From positions 1 through 21,496 of the forward strand of contig JAUUNK010000073.1 of the NCBI GenBank assembly GCA_030844565.1: DNA of 21,496 bases, read 5' to 3'. This DNA comes from Bacteroides ovatus (GTDB taxonomy: Bacteria; Bacteroidota; Bacteroidia; Bacteroidales; Bacteroidaceae). A program made the position numbers and the translations under genes. Each line of letters begins with the position of its first letter. The stretch's first letter is position 1. The notes beneath the pieces are model-generated. The model had not been told where the DNA came from, did not search any database, and worked only from the letters and a program-made list of their open reading frames with translations. This document shows, piece by piece, positions 1-7,616 of the stretch.

Positions 1-251
1 AGAACAAACTGATAATGGAACATATTCTTTTCAACTAAATTAAAGAAGAACCACCTAAGTCAGGTTATGACATGGCTGTCAACAAATGAGTTGTCAGCTA
101 TTAACACCCTACATGATAGGTATTAACACCTGAGAAGTCAAGTATTAACACCTGACAACCTAGATATAAACACTTGATTATCATCAATTTATCAAAAGAA
201 AAATAGACAAATAGCGCCAGGTGGAGAACCTTTGCCGCCTCGTGCAAATTC
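1..251. other. Gene-poor left flank, possible 3' end of an upstream gene
   Basis: No complete gene is visible. The first 43 bases have one plus-strand frame open from the window edge to a TAA at 41-43 (ending ...DNGTYSFQLN) and another open to a TAA at 36-38, so the tail of a plus-strand gene may enter here; two frames compete and I cannot choose. If a plus-strand gene does end here, the interval is a tail-to-tail gap with the AraC gene, which ends at 252. The rest is AT-rich and is dominated by the 22-bp repeat array. A near-perfect inverted repeat, CTGTCAAC/GTTGTCAG with a 6-base loop and one mismatch, lies at 76-97 and overlaps the first repeat unit. No T-tract follows it, so it does not look like a standard terminator. 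Confidence 0.5.
77..186. repeat. Five head-to-tail 22-bp units, core TATTAACACCTGA
   Basis: Units begin at 77, 99, 121, 143 and 165, exactly 22 bases apart. The first 10 bases read TGTCAACAAA, TATTAACACC, TATTAACACC, TATTAACACC and TATAAACACT. Position 13 is A in all five and positions 11-12 are TG in four. The remaining 9 bases vary, apart from a mostly conserved A at position 20. Constant length with variable filler suggests a spacing constraint, as for protein-binding sites on one helical face, rather than recent duplication. The period is not a multiple of three, so this is not a coding repeat. Function unknown. Confidence 0.8.
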
Positions 252-1100
252 TCACTGGGAATATCGGTTTTGATATTCTTTGGGAGACATTCCTTCATGG
301 CGTTTGAAGTATCTTCCCAAATAGGACTGGTCAGGGAAACCGAAGCGATCGGCTATCTCCTGCATTGTCAATTCGGTGGATTGTAGCAGCACTTTTATTT
401 CGAGAACAGCGAAGTCGTCGATAATCTTCTTGGCAGAATCGCCGCTTACATGACGGCAGATGCCTGTCAAGTATTTAGTAGAGATGCAAAGCTTACCGGC
501 ATAAAAGGTCACCTCGCGCTCGGAGATGCAATGCTCGTGTACCAGAGCTATGAAATTTTTAAAAATCTCTCCCTGCCGGCTACCTCCCTCAATCTGCTGG
601 CTACCGAAATACCGGTAACATTTATCATAAATATCCAGCATGAAGGATTGCAGATGATTCTTGGCGATCTGGTTCCGAAAACGGTTTTCACGGTCGCGGT
701 AGATGGCTGCCGTAGCACGCATTAGTCCGTTGATGCCTGCCGTGTTCTCATCGGGAAGTGTATAACAGGGATTTTCCTTGAGAAAGCGGAAGAAGGTGGC
801 TTCAATCCGGATGCAAGCTTCGCGGAACATCTCTTTTGGAAAGCCGAAGAAAGAAGCGGTGAAATCCCTGCTCGTACCATTAACCCGGATAATACTCCCC
901 GGTAAGAGTACCACTTGGGTGTTTTTCTGTATTTCATACTCTTTGAGGTCGATGGTGACTTGTGCCCAGCCGCTACGGCAGAAGTAGATAGCACCTCCTT
1001 CAAGCTTCCACAGGCGGTGCATAATGGGAGAGAGATTTTCATCGGTTCCGGCTACAAAAGGCTCGCGGAGAATGGCAAGCATGGAGTTTCTTTGCATCAT
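252..1100 (-). CDS. AraC-family transcriptional regulator
   Basis: This is a 282-residue DNA-binding regulator. The C-terminal third has the two helix-turn-helix units of the AraC/XylS family: the first around residues 200-244 (KLCISTKYLTGICRHVSG), the second at 245-282 (TMQEIADRFGFPDQSYLGRYF, then the family signature GMSPKEYQNRY). The N-terminal region is an AraC-type ligand or dimer domain with no motif identifying its ligand. The open frame continues upstream to 1445, but that extension is antisense to the fusion-protein gene and has a promoter element inside it, so I place the start at the first of two adjacent ATGs (1098-1100), 21 bases from the TACTTTTG element. The gene is divergent from the RND efflux operon and probably regulates it, itself, or both. 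The family call is secure; target and ligand are inferred. Confidence 0.93.
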   Translation of the reverse strand: MMQRNSMLAILREPFVAGTDENLSPIMHRLWKLEGGAIYFCRSGWAQVTIDLKEYEIQKNTQVVLLPGSIIRVNGTSRDFTASFFGFPKEMFREACIRIEATFFRFLKENPCYTLPDENTAGINGLMRATAAIYRDRENRFRNQIAKNHLQSFMLDIYDKCYRYFGSQQIEGGSRQGEIFKNFIALVHEHCISEREVTFYAGKLCISTKYLTGICRHVSGDSAKKIIDDFAVLEIKVLLQSTELTMQEIADRFGFPDQSYLGRYFKRHEGMSPKEYQNRYSQ

Positions 1101-1121
1101 ATCGTATTCTGATTTTGAGGG

Positions 1122-1129
1122 CAAAAGTA
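1122..1129 (-). promoter_or_regulatory. -7 element (TACTTTTG) of the AraC gene
   Basis: On the minus strand the sequence reads TACTTTTG, a full match to the Bacteroides -7 consensus TAnnTTTG, 21 bases before the ATG at 1100. No clear -33 TTTG is visible at the expected distance; a perfect inverted repeat occupies part of that region. Confidence 0.6.
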
Positions 1130-1138
1130 GGAGTTTTT

Positions 1139-1150
1139 TGCCAGATGGCA
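1139..1150. promoter_or_regulatory. Palindrome TGCCAGATGGCA at the AraC promoter
   Basis: A perfect 5-bp inverted repeat (TGCCA/TGGCA) with a 2-base centre begins 10 bases upstream of the -7 element of the AraC gene, inside the spacer to -33 region. Bound protein there would be expected to block or modify polymerase binding. A role as operator is inferred; the binding protein is unknown. Confidence 0.35.
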
Positions 1151-1179
1151 CTCCTTTTATTCCGAAAATGAACAATACT

Positions 1180-1213
1180 GGAAACACTATGAATAGTTTC
1201 CGACCCGGGAAAC
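1180..1213. promoter_or_regulatory. Three alternating GGAAAC/GTTTCC half-sites (candidate operator)
   Basis: GGAAAC at 1180-1185, GTTTCC at 1196-1201 and GGAAAC at 1208-1213 form two overlapping inverted repeats that share the middle half-site. The right pair is a perfect GTTTCC-N6-GGAAAC and ends 4 bases before the -7 element of the efflux operon. The left pair also contains CTAT/ATAG internal symmetry. Placement across the -33 to -10 region of the pump promoter, together with a TetR-type gene at the operon's end, suggests a repressor operator. This is inference from symmetry and position. Confidence 0.5.
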
Positions 1214-1217
1214 GCCG

Positions 1218-1225
1218 TACCTTTG
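1218..1225 (+). promoter_or_regulatory. -7 element (TACCTTTG) of the RND efflux operon
   Basis: This is a full match to TAnnTTTG, 24 bases before the chosen ATG at 1250. The nearest -33-like TTTC (1197-1200) is 17 bases upstream, shorter than the usual 19-21, and lies inside the half-site cluster, consistent with a promoter that depends on regulation. Confidence 0.65.
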
Positions 1226-1249
1226 CCCGCAAATTTAATAGGTAACACA

Positions 1250-2365
1250 ATGAGTAAAAAGGTATGTAAAATGAAGCAGACACTACTATTGCTCTGCTGT
1301 CTGGCTGTGGCAGGATGCAAAGAGGCACCACAGACACAAATGGAAACAGGATATGAAATGCTGACTGTCGCTCCGGCAGACCGGATGATTTCGAGCACGT
1401 ACTCGGCAACCATACGGGGACGGCAGGACATCGAGATTTATCCACAAGTAGGAGGCACGCTCACCAAAGTATGTGTGTTGGAAGGTCAACGGGTGAAGAA
1501 CGGACAGACGCTGTTCATTATCGACCAAGTGCCTTACGAAGCTGCATGGCAAACAGCACTGGCAAACGTGCAAGCTGCCGAAGCTTCGCTGGCTACGGCA
1601 CAACTGACGTATGACAGCAAACAGGAATTGTATAAAGAGAACGTGATTTCTTCTTTCGACCTCAGCACGGCAAAGAATTCACTGCTGGCTGCCAAGGCAC
1701 AACTGGCCCAAGCAAAAGCACAAGAGGTGAATGCCCGCAACAACCTCTCTTATACTGTAGTGAAAAGCCCCGCCGACGGCGTAGTGGGCACATTGCCCTA
1801 TCGTGTCGGCGCTCTGGTCAGCTCCAATCTCCCTCAGCCGCTGACTACCGTTTCGGACAATTCGGACATGTATGTATACTTCTCTATGACCGAAAACCAA
1901 TTGCTGGGACTTATCCGCCAATATGGCTCTAAAGAAGAAGCGCTGAAGAGCATGCCCGCTATCAGCTTGCAGTTGAACGACAAATCGGATTACGCCCACC
2001 CGGGATATATCGAGTCTATCACCGGAGTCATCAACCGTTCCACAGGTACGGTGAGCCTGCGTGCCGTCTTCCCCAATAAAGAAGAATTGCTGCATAGCGG
2101 AGGCGCAGGAAATGTGATTATTCCGGTGCAGAGAACCGGAGTGATTGTGATTCCGCAGGCTGCCACTTTCGAGATTCAAGACAAGGTGTTCGTATACAAG
2201 GTGGTAGACGGAAAAGCACAGTCGGCGCAAGTGGAAGTGACCCGTGTCAATGGTGGGAAGGAATACATTGTGGATAGCGGTCTGGCTACGGGCGATGTGA
2301 TTGTAGCCGAAGGTGTCGGTCTGCTCCGTGAAGGAACTCCCATTCAACCCAAGAAACAAGGATAA
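1250..2365 (+). CDS. RND efflux periplasmic adaptor (membrane fusion) lipoprotein
   Basis: This 371-residue protein is the periplasmic adaptor of a tripartite pump and would bridge the RND transporter encoded next to the outer-membrane channel. A lipoprotein signal ends in VAGC with Cys23 as the lipidation site. Barrel-sandwich (lipoyl-like) halves lie near residues 60-92 (PQVGGTLTKVCVLEGQRVKNG) and 165-200 (VVKSPADGVVG), with an alanine-rich coiled-coil hairpin between them (about 95-165), then beta-barrel and membrane-proximal domains. The order and length match the AcrA/MexA family. The frame is open from 1223, but that position falls within the -7 element, so ATG 1250 is preferred; ATG 1271 would also leave an intact signal. 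It is the first gene of the efflux operon, followed 56 bases later by the pump. Confidence 0.93.
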   Translation: MSKKVCKMKQTLLLLCCLAVAGCKEAPQTQMETGYEMLTVAPADRMISSTYSATIRGRQDIEIYPQVGGTLTKVCVLEGQRVKNGQTLFIIDQVPYEAAWQTALANVQAAEASLATAQLTYDSKQELYKENVISSFDLSTAKNSLLAAKAQLAQAKAQEVNARNNLSYTVVKSPADGVVGTLPYRVGALVSSNLPQPLTTVSDNSDMYVYFSMTENQLLGLIRQYGSKEEALKSMPAISLQLNDKSDYAHPGYIESITGVINRSTGTVSLRAVFPNKEELLHSGGAGNVIIPVQRTGVIVIPQAATFEIQDKVFVYKVVDGKAQSAQVEVTRVNGGKEYIVDSGLATGDVIVAEGVGLLREGTPIQPKKQG

Positions 2366-2368
2366 ACG

Positions 2369-2425
2369 ATGCAACACACAGATATTTTAATCAATTCGAA
2401 CAACACTTCTAAAGACAGTATATGA
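2369..2425 (+). CDS. Possible 18-codon leader ORF coupled to the RND pump
   Basis: An ATG three bases after the adaptor stop opens an 18-codon frame (MQHTDILINSNNTSKDSI) that fills the gap between adaptor and pump. Its TGA overlaps the pump's ATG as ATGA (2422-2425). Stop-start overlaps of this form often support translational re-initiation, so a ribosome could be carried from adaptor to pump. It may equally be a chance ORF: it is short, has no recognisable family and no clear ribosome binding site. Confidence 0.25.
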   Translation: MQHTDILINSNNTSKDSI

Positions 2426-5400
2426 ATTTAAGAACCTTTATAGAACGCCCCGTCTTGTCGGCAGTCATCTCTATTTCGATTGTCGTGATGGGTATCATCG
2501 GTCTGTTCAGCCTCCCGGTGGAACAGTATCCGGACATTGCTCCGCCTACCATCATGGTGAGCACCACTTATTTTGGTGCCAGCGCGGAAACCCTCCAGAA
2601 GAGTGTGATTGCACCGTTGGAAGAAGCTATCAACGGTGTGGAAGACATGACCTATATGACCTCTTCCGCCACCAATGCAGGCACGGTGAGCATCACCGTT
2701 TACTTTAAGCAAGGCACCGACCCGGACATGGCGGCGGTCAACGTGCAGAACCGCGTATCCAAAGCTACCGGACAGCTCCCGGCGGAAGTGACCCAGGTGG
2801 GTGTCACCACTTCCAAGCGACAGACGAGCATCTTGCAGATGTTCTCTCTTTACAGCCCCGATGACTCTTACGACGAGAACTTCCTCTCCAACTACATCAA
2901 TATCAACCTCAAGCCGGAGATTCTGCGTATCTCGGGTGTAGGGGATATGATGATTATGGGTGGAGAGTACAGTATGCGTATCTGGATGAAACCAGACGTG
3001 ATGGCGCAATACAAGCTTATCCCGACAGACGTAACGGCGGTGCTTGCCGAGCAGAACATAGAATCCGCCACCGGTTCCTTTGGCGAGAACTCCGACGAAA
3101 CCTACCAGTATACAATGAAGTATAAAGGACGACTCATCACTCCCGAAGAATTCGGCGACATCGTGATTCGCTCTACAGACTTGGGAGAGGTGCTGAAACT
3201 GAAAGACATCGCTGATATTGAATTAGGAGAAAGCAGCTACGCCTATCATGGCGGAACGGACGGACATACTGGTATTTCTTGTATGATTTTCCAGACCGCA
3301 GGTTCCAACGCTACCGAAGTAAACCAACAGATTGATAAGTTCCTCGAGGAGGCACGCAAGGACTTGCCGAAGGGAGTGGCACTGGAACAGATGATGAGTT
3401 CGAATGACTTCCTCTTTGCTTCTATCCATGAAGTGGTGAAAACGCTTATCGAAGCTATTATCCTCGTCATTCTGGTGGTATACGTCTTCTTGCAGGATAT
3501 TCGTTCCACGCTGATTCCATTGGTGGGCATCGTGGTGTCGCTCATCGGTACGTTTGCTTTTATGGCAGTGGCTGGATTCAGTATCAACTTGATTACGCTG
3601 TTTGCGTTGGTGCTTGTAATTGGAACGGTGGTGGACGATGCCATAGTGGTCGTGGAGGCTGTGCAAGCTCGGTTCGATGTGGGTTATAAGTCTTCTTATA
3701 TGGCAAGTATCGACGCTATGAAGGGCATCAGCAATGCGGTTATCTCTTCTTCCCTGGTGTTTATGGCAGTGTTTATTCCCGTTTCGTTCATGAGCGGTAC
3801 GTCCGGTACGTTCTACACTCAGTTCGGTTTGACGATGGCAGTGGCAGTAGGTATCTCGGCAGTCAATGCACTGACGTTGAGCCCGGCATTGTGTGCCCTC
3901 ATCCTTCGTCCATATATCAACGAAGACGGCACGCAGAAGAATAACTTTGCCGCCCGTTTCCGCAAGGCTTTCAATGCAGCCTTCGAAGTAGTGGTAGACA
4001 AATACAAAAACATCGTTTTATTCTTCATCAAGCGCCGTTGGCTCACATGGTCGATGCTAGCTTGCTCGGTGGTGCTCCTCGCCTTCCTGATGAATACCAC
4101 CAAGACCAGTCTGGTTCCCGATGAAGATCAGGGAGTGTTATTCGTCAATGTAAGCACGGCTGCAGGTAGTTCTTTAAAGACCACCAATGACGTGATGACA
4201 CGCATCGAACAACGCTTGAAAGATATTCCGCAAGTGAAACATATCCAGAAAGTAGCAGGCTACGGACTGCTTGCCGGACAGGGAAGCTCGTTCGGTATGC
4301 TGATTCTGAAACTGAAACCTTGGGATGAACGACCCGATGCCGAGGATAATGCACAGGCTGTAATCGGCCAAGTCTACGGACGGACGGCGGATATTAAAGA
4401 CGCCAGTGTATTTGCCATTGCCCCGGGTATGATTCCGGGCTACGGTATGGGTAATGCCCTCGAACTGCACATGCAGGACAAGATGGGAGGCGACGTGAAC
4501 ACATTCTTTGCTACCACCCAGCAATATCTGGCAGCTCTCAACCAACGCCCCGAGATTTCGATGGCATACTCCACTTTCGACGTCCGTTACCCGCAATGGC
4601 TGGTAGAAGTGGATGCTTCTAAATGTAAGCGGGCAGGCATCACTCCGGATGCTGTGCTGAGCACACTCTCGGGCTATTACGGCGGACAATACGTGTCCAA
4701 CTTCAACCGCTTCTCCAAGGTATATAAAGTGATGATTCAAGCTGACCCGAAATTCCGTATGGACGAAGCTTCGCTAGGCAACACGTTTGTCCGCATGTCC
4801 AACGGTGAGATGGCTCCACTAAGCCAGTTCGTCACGCTGACGCGCACGTATGGGGCTGAAACGCTGAGCCGTTTCAATATGTACAACTCCATTGCGGTGA
4901 ATGCCATGCCTGCCGACGGATACAGTACAGGAGATGCCATCCGCGCCGTGCAGGAAACGGCTGAAGTGGCGCTGCCCAAAGGCTATGGCTACGACTTCGG
5001 AGGTATCACCCGCGAAGAGAACCAACAGGGCGGGACCACGGCAATCATCTTTGCTATCTGTATCCTGATGATTTACCTCATCTTGAGCGCCCTATACGAA
5101 AGCTTCATCGTGCCGTTCGCCGTTATCCTCGCCGTGCCGTTCGGTCTGATGGGAAGCTTCCTTTTTGCCAAGATGCTGGGACTGGAGAACAACATCTATC
5201 TGCAAACGGGATTGATTATGTTGATAGGTCTGCTGGCTAAGACGGCTATCTTGCTGACAGAGTATGCTACCGAACGTCGTAAGGCAGGAATGGGACTGAT
5301 AGCTTCTGCCGTCAGTGCAGCCAAAGCCCGTCTGCGTCCTATCCTGATGACAGCACTGACTATGATCTTCGGTCTGTTCCCGCTGATGGTATCCACTGGT

Positions 5401-5619
5401 GTGGGTGCCAATGGTAACCGCTCGCTGGGTACAGGTACGGTAGGCGGTATGGTGATTGGTACGCTGGCATTGCTCTTTATCGTTCCCTCGCTGTTCATTG
5501 CCTTCCAATGGTTGCAGGAGCGGGTGAGTCCTACCCAAAGCAAGCTGGTGCCCGACTGGCAGATCGAAGAAGAGAAGAAAATAAGTGAAGAGGAAAAACT
5601 TAAAGCAGGAAAGAAATAA
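2422..5619 (+). CDS. RND multidrug efflux transporter, inner membrane (AcrB/MexB-type, HAE1)
   Basis: This 1065-residue proton-driven pump forms the inner-membrane trimer of the tripartite system. The N-terminus has the HAE1 pattern: a first membrane helix, then LPVEQYPDIAPPTI. The transmembrane-4 proton relay pair is D405-D406 in GTVVDDAIVVVEA, and the relay lysine is K940 in GLLAKTAILLTEYA, matching the E. coli AcrB aspartate pair and its Lys940. Two large periplasmic loops follow TM1 and TM7, as expected of the duplicated RND fold, and the length is close to AcrB (1049). The C-terminal tail is charged (EEEKKISEEEKLKAGKK). The conserved relay indicates an active pump. Substrates cannot be read from sequence; drugs, bile acids and detergents are usual for the family. 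The downstream outer-membrane factor starts two bases after the stop. Confidence 0.97.
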   Translation: MNLRTFIERPVLSAVISISIVVMGIIGLFSLPVEQYPDIAPPTIMVSTTYFGASAETLQKSVIAPLEEAINGVEDMTYMTSSATNAGTVSITVYFKQGTDPDMAAVNVQNRVSKATGQLPAEVTQVGVTTSKRQTSILQMFSLYSPDDSYDENFLSNYININLKPEILRISGVGDMMIMGGEYSMRIWMKPDVMAQYKLIPTDVTAVLAEQNIESATGSFGENSDETYQYTMKYKGRLITPEEFGDIVIRSTDLGEVLKLKDIADIELGESSYAYHGGTDGHTGISCMIFQTAGSNATEVNQQIDKFLEEARKDLPKGVALEQMMSSNDFLFASIHEVVKTLIEAIILVILVVYVFLQDIRSTLIPLVGIVVSLIGTFAFMAVAGFSINLITLFALVLVIGTVVDDAIVVVEAVQARFDVGYKSSYMASIDAMKGISNAVISSSLVFMAVFIPVSFMSGTSGTFYTQFGLTMAVAVGISAVNALTLSPALCALILRPYINEDGTQKNNFAARFRKAFNAAFEVVVDKYKNIVLFFIKRRWLTWSMLACSVVLLAFLMNTTKTSLVPDEDQGVLFVNVSTAAGSSLKTTNDVMTRIEQRLKDIPQVKHIQKVAGYGLLAGQGSSFGMLILKLKPWDERPDAEDNAQAVIGQVYGRTADIKDASVFAIAPGMIPGYGMGNALELHMQDKMGGDVNTFFATTQQYLAALNQRPEISMAYSTFDVRYPQWLVEVDASKCKRAGITPDAVLSTLSGYYGGQYVSNFNRFSKVYKVMIQADPKFRMDEASLGNTFVRMSNGEMAPLSQFVTLTRTYGAETLSRFNMYNSIAVNAMPADGYSTGDAIRAVQETAEVALPKGYGYDFGGITREENQQGGTTAIIFAICILMIYLILSALYESFIVPFAVILAVPFGLMGSFLFAKMLGLENNIYLQTGLIMLIGLLAKTAILLTEYATERRKAGMGLIASAVSAAKARLRPILMTALTMIFGLFPLMVSTGVGANGNRSLGTGTVGGMVIGTLALLFIVPSLFIAFQWLQERVSPTQSKLVPDWQIEEEKKISEEEKLKAGKK

Positions 5620-5621
5620 GT

Positions 5622-6986
5622 ATGAGAAAAGTTCTGATATATTCCCTAGCCCTCCTCATATTGAGCGGCTGCGGCATTTACAACAAATATCAACCGGTTT
5701 CCGAAGTCCCCGAAGGGCTTTATGGCAGCGAAGCAATCGCTGCCACCGACACCACCAATTTCGGTAACCTCTCGTGGCGGGAAGTCTTCACAGACCCTCA
5801 GTTGCAGGCATTGATAGACTCCGCCCTGCTCCGCAACACAGACTTGCAATCCGCCCGCCTGCGGGTGAAGGAAGCGGAAGCATCTTTGCTGACGGCAAAG
5901 TTGTCCTATCTACCTTCACTCTTCTTGGCTCCCGAGGGAGTGGCAAGCAGCTTCGACCACGGCAAAGCAGCACAGACCTACACCCTGCCTGTCACTGCCT
6001 CTTGGGAACTGGATGTCTTTGGACGCATCACCAACGCAAAGCGCCGCGCCAAAGCAGCCTTTGAACAAAGCAAAGAGTATGAACAGGCGGTGAAAACCCA
6101 ACTGGTGGCTGCTGTTGCCAACACCTATTATACCTTGCTCATGCTCGACTCCCAGTATGAAATTGCCGTCTCCACAGAGGCCGCCTGGAAAGAGAGCGTA
6201 CATACCGCCCGTGCCATGAAGAAGGCAGGCATGATGAACGAAGCAGGATTGGCACAGACCGAAGCTACCTATTATAATATATGTACTACGTTGCTGGACC
6301 TGAAAGAGCAAATAAATCAGACCGAGAACTCTTTATCCCTATTACTGGCGGAAACTCCCCATCCCCGCGGTCGTGGAAAACTGGAAGACCAGCAGTTACC
6401 GGAAAACTTCTCCATAGGCATTCCCTTGCAGATGCTTTCCAACCGCCCGGACGTACGGAGTGCAGAGTTTTCACTGTCACAGGCTTTCTACACCACCAAT
6501 GCCGCCCGCTCCGCCTTCTACCCGTCCATCACCTTAAGTGGAAGTGCAGGATGGACCAACAGTGCCGGTAGCATGATTATCAACCCGGGCAAGTTCATTG
6601 CCTCCGCCGTGGCTTCCCTCACACAGCCTCTTTTCAATAAAGGAGCCAACATCGCCCAGTTGAAAATAGCCAAAGCACAACAAGAAGAAGCCCGCCTCGG
6701 CTTTGAGCAGACTTTGCTCAATGCAGGAGTGGAAGTGAACGAAGCATTGGTGCAATACCAGACCGCCCGTGAGAAATCCGCCTTCTACACCAAGCAAGTC
6801 GCTTCGCTAGAGATAGCCGCGCGCAGCACCAGTCTGCTGATGAAACATAGCAATACGACTTACCTGGAAGTATTGACCGCCCAGCAAACCCTACTCAACG
6901 CCCGCTTGTCTCAGGTAGCTAACCGTTTTACCGAAATTCAAGGCATGATTACTCTCTATCAAGCTTTGGGTGGTGGCAGAATATAA
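5622..6986 (+). CDS. Outer-membrane efflux channel lipoprotein (OprM/NodT-type, TolC superfamily)
   Basis: This 454-residue protein is the outer-membrane exit duct of the pump. The lipoprotein signal MRKVLIYSLALLILSGC gives Cys17 as the lipidation site, and GIYNKYQPV follows, as in NodT-type lipoproteins. Two OEP repeats are visible: the first begins WREVFTDPQLQALIDSALLRN and has the usual heptad pattern, and the second begins near NRPDVRSAEFSL, the conserved junction of the family. The final segment (TSLLMKHSNTTYLEVLTAQQTLLNARL) is the typical closing helix. It starts two bases after the RND stop, so translation is probably coupled, and the TetR-type regulator follows 10 bases later. The set of adaptor, pump and duct is complete. 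Confidence 0.95.
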   Translation: MRKVLIYSLALLILSGCGIYNKYQPVSEVPEGLYGSEAIAATDTTNFGNLSWREVFTDPQLQALIDSALLRNTDLQSARLRVKEAEASLLTAKLSYLPSLFLAPEGVASSFDHGKAAQTYTLPVTASWELDVFGRITNAKRRAKAAFEQSKEYEQAVKTQLVAAVANTYYTLLMLDSQYEIAVSTEAAWKESVHTARAMKKAGMMNEAGLAQTEATYYNICTTLLDLKEQINQTENSLSLLLAETPHPRGRGKLEDQQLPENFSIGIPLQMLSNRPDVRSAEFSLSQAFYTTNAARSAFYPSITLSGSAGWTNSAGSMIINPGKFIASAVASLTQPLFNKGANIAQLKIAKAQQEEARLGFEQTLLNAGVEVNEALVQYQTAREKSAFYTKQVASLEIAARSTSLLMKHSNTTYLEVLTAQQTLLNARLSQVANRFTEIQGMITLYQALGGGRI

Positions 6987-6996
6987 GGAGAAGCCT

Positions 6997-7611
6997 ATGA
7001 ATCCGGAAACAGTATGCCGCCGCGTGGTGGACTACACAAAACAGGAGATGCATCTCCACGGGACTGCCGGATTGACCATGGACAACATTGCCCGGGGAAT
7101 GAAGATGTCGAAGCGCACGCTTTATCAACTCTTCCCCGGCAAAGCGTGCCTGTTCCACATCTGTCTGGCGGATTTTGCACACGCTGCCAGGAGGCATTTA
7201 CAACAGCAACAGAACATAACTGAGCACTCGTGCCTGCAACAACTCTTTGTAACGGTGGATGCCTACCTGAGTTTTTTACAATCCGTGGGAAGAACTTTGC
7301 TCTCGGACATCGCAACGGATACCGATTACCACACGATGTGGGAGCGGGAAACCGCTTTCTGGTTGCAACAGTTCACGGATGCGCTGGCGCGCTGCAAGGT
7401 ATGTGGTTACTTGCTTCCAGACATCCATCCCGAGAACTTTGCTACGGACTTGCAAGAGACAATCTATCAAAGTTGTCTACAAGGTCTTCCGTATATTGTG
7501 CAATGCACTTTCACCCATGCCTTGCTACGGGGAATCTTTAAAGTAGATGGTATCCGGTATATTGACGAGAACGGACACAATCCAATAGCATTGAATATAA
7601 ATAAAGCTTAA
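6997..7611 (+). CDS. TetR-family transcriptional regulator
   Basis: This is a 204-residue regulator. Residues 9-55 contain a TetR-type helix-turn-helix: GLTMDNIARGMKMSKRTLYQLFPGKACLF, with the typical Y-x-x-F-x-x-K ending. The remainder is helical ligand-binding sequence with no substrate signature and several cysteines. The frame is open from 6970, but ATG 6997 has an AAGGAG six bases upstream (6985-6990), rare in this window, and does not overlap the outer-membrane factor. As last gene of the efflux operon it is the obvious candidate autorepressor, possibly acting at the GGAAAC/GTTTCC sites at 1180-1213. The family is secure; the target is inferred. Confidence 0.9.
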   Translation: MNPETVCRRVVDYTKQEMHLHGTAGLTMDNIARGMKMSKRTLYQLFPGKACLFHICLADFAHAARRHLQQQQNITEHSCLQQLFVTVDAYLSFLQSVGRTLLSDIATDTDYHTMWERETAFWLQQFTDALARCKVCGYLLPDIHPENFATDLQETIYQSCLQGLPYIVQCTFTHALLRGIFKVDGIRYIDENGHNPIALNINKA

Positions 7612-7616
7612 ACATT

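Noticed and set aside
77..186. CRISPR array at the left edge
   Set aside because: The conserved core is only about 13 bases and the filler about 9; CRISPR repeats and spacers are each longer, and no cas gene is visible.
1101..1445. N-terminal extension of the AraC regulator to 397 residues
   Set aside because: It is antisense to the adaptor gene, crosses its own -7 element, and does not look like protein of this family.
3223..3666. 147-codon minus-strand ORF inside the RND gene
   Set aside because: It is a frame shadow of a fully conserved RND transporter.
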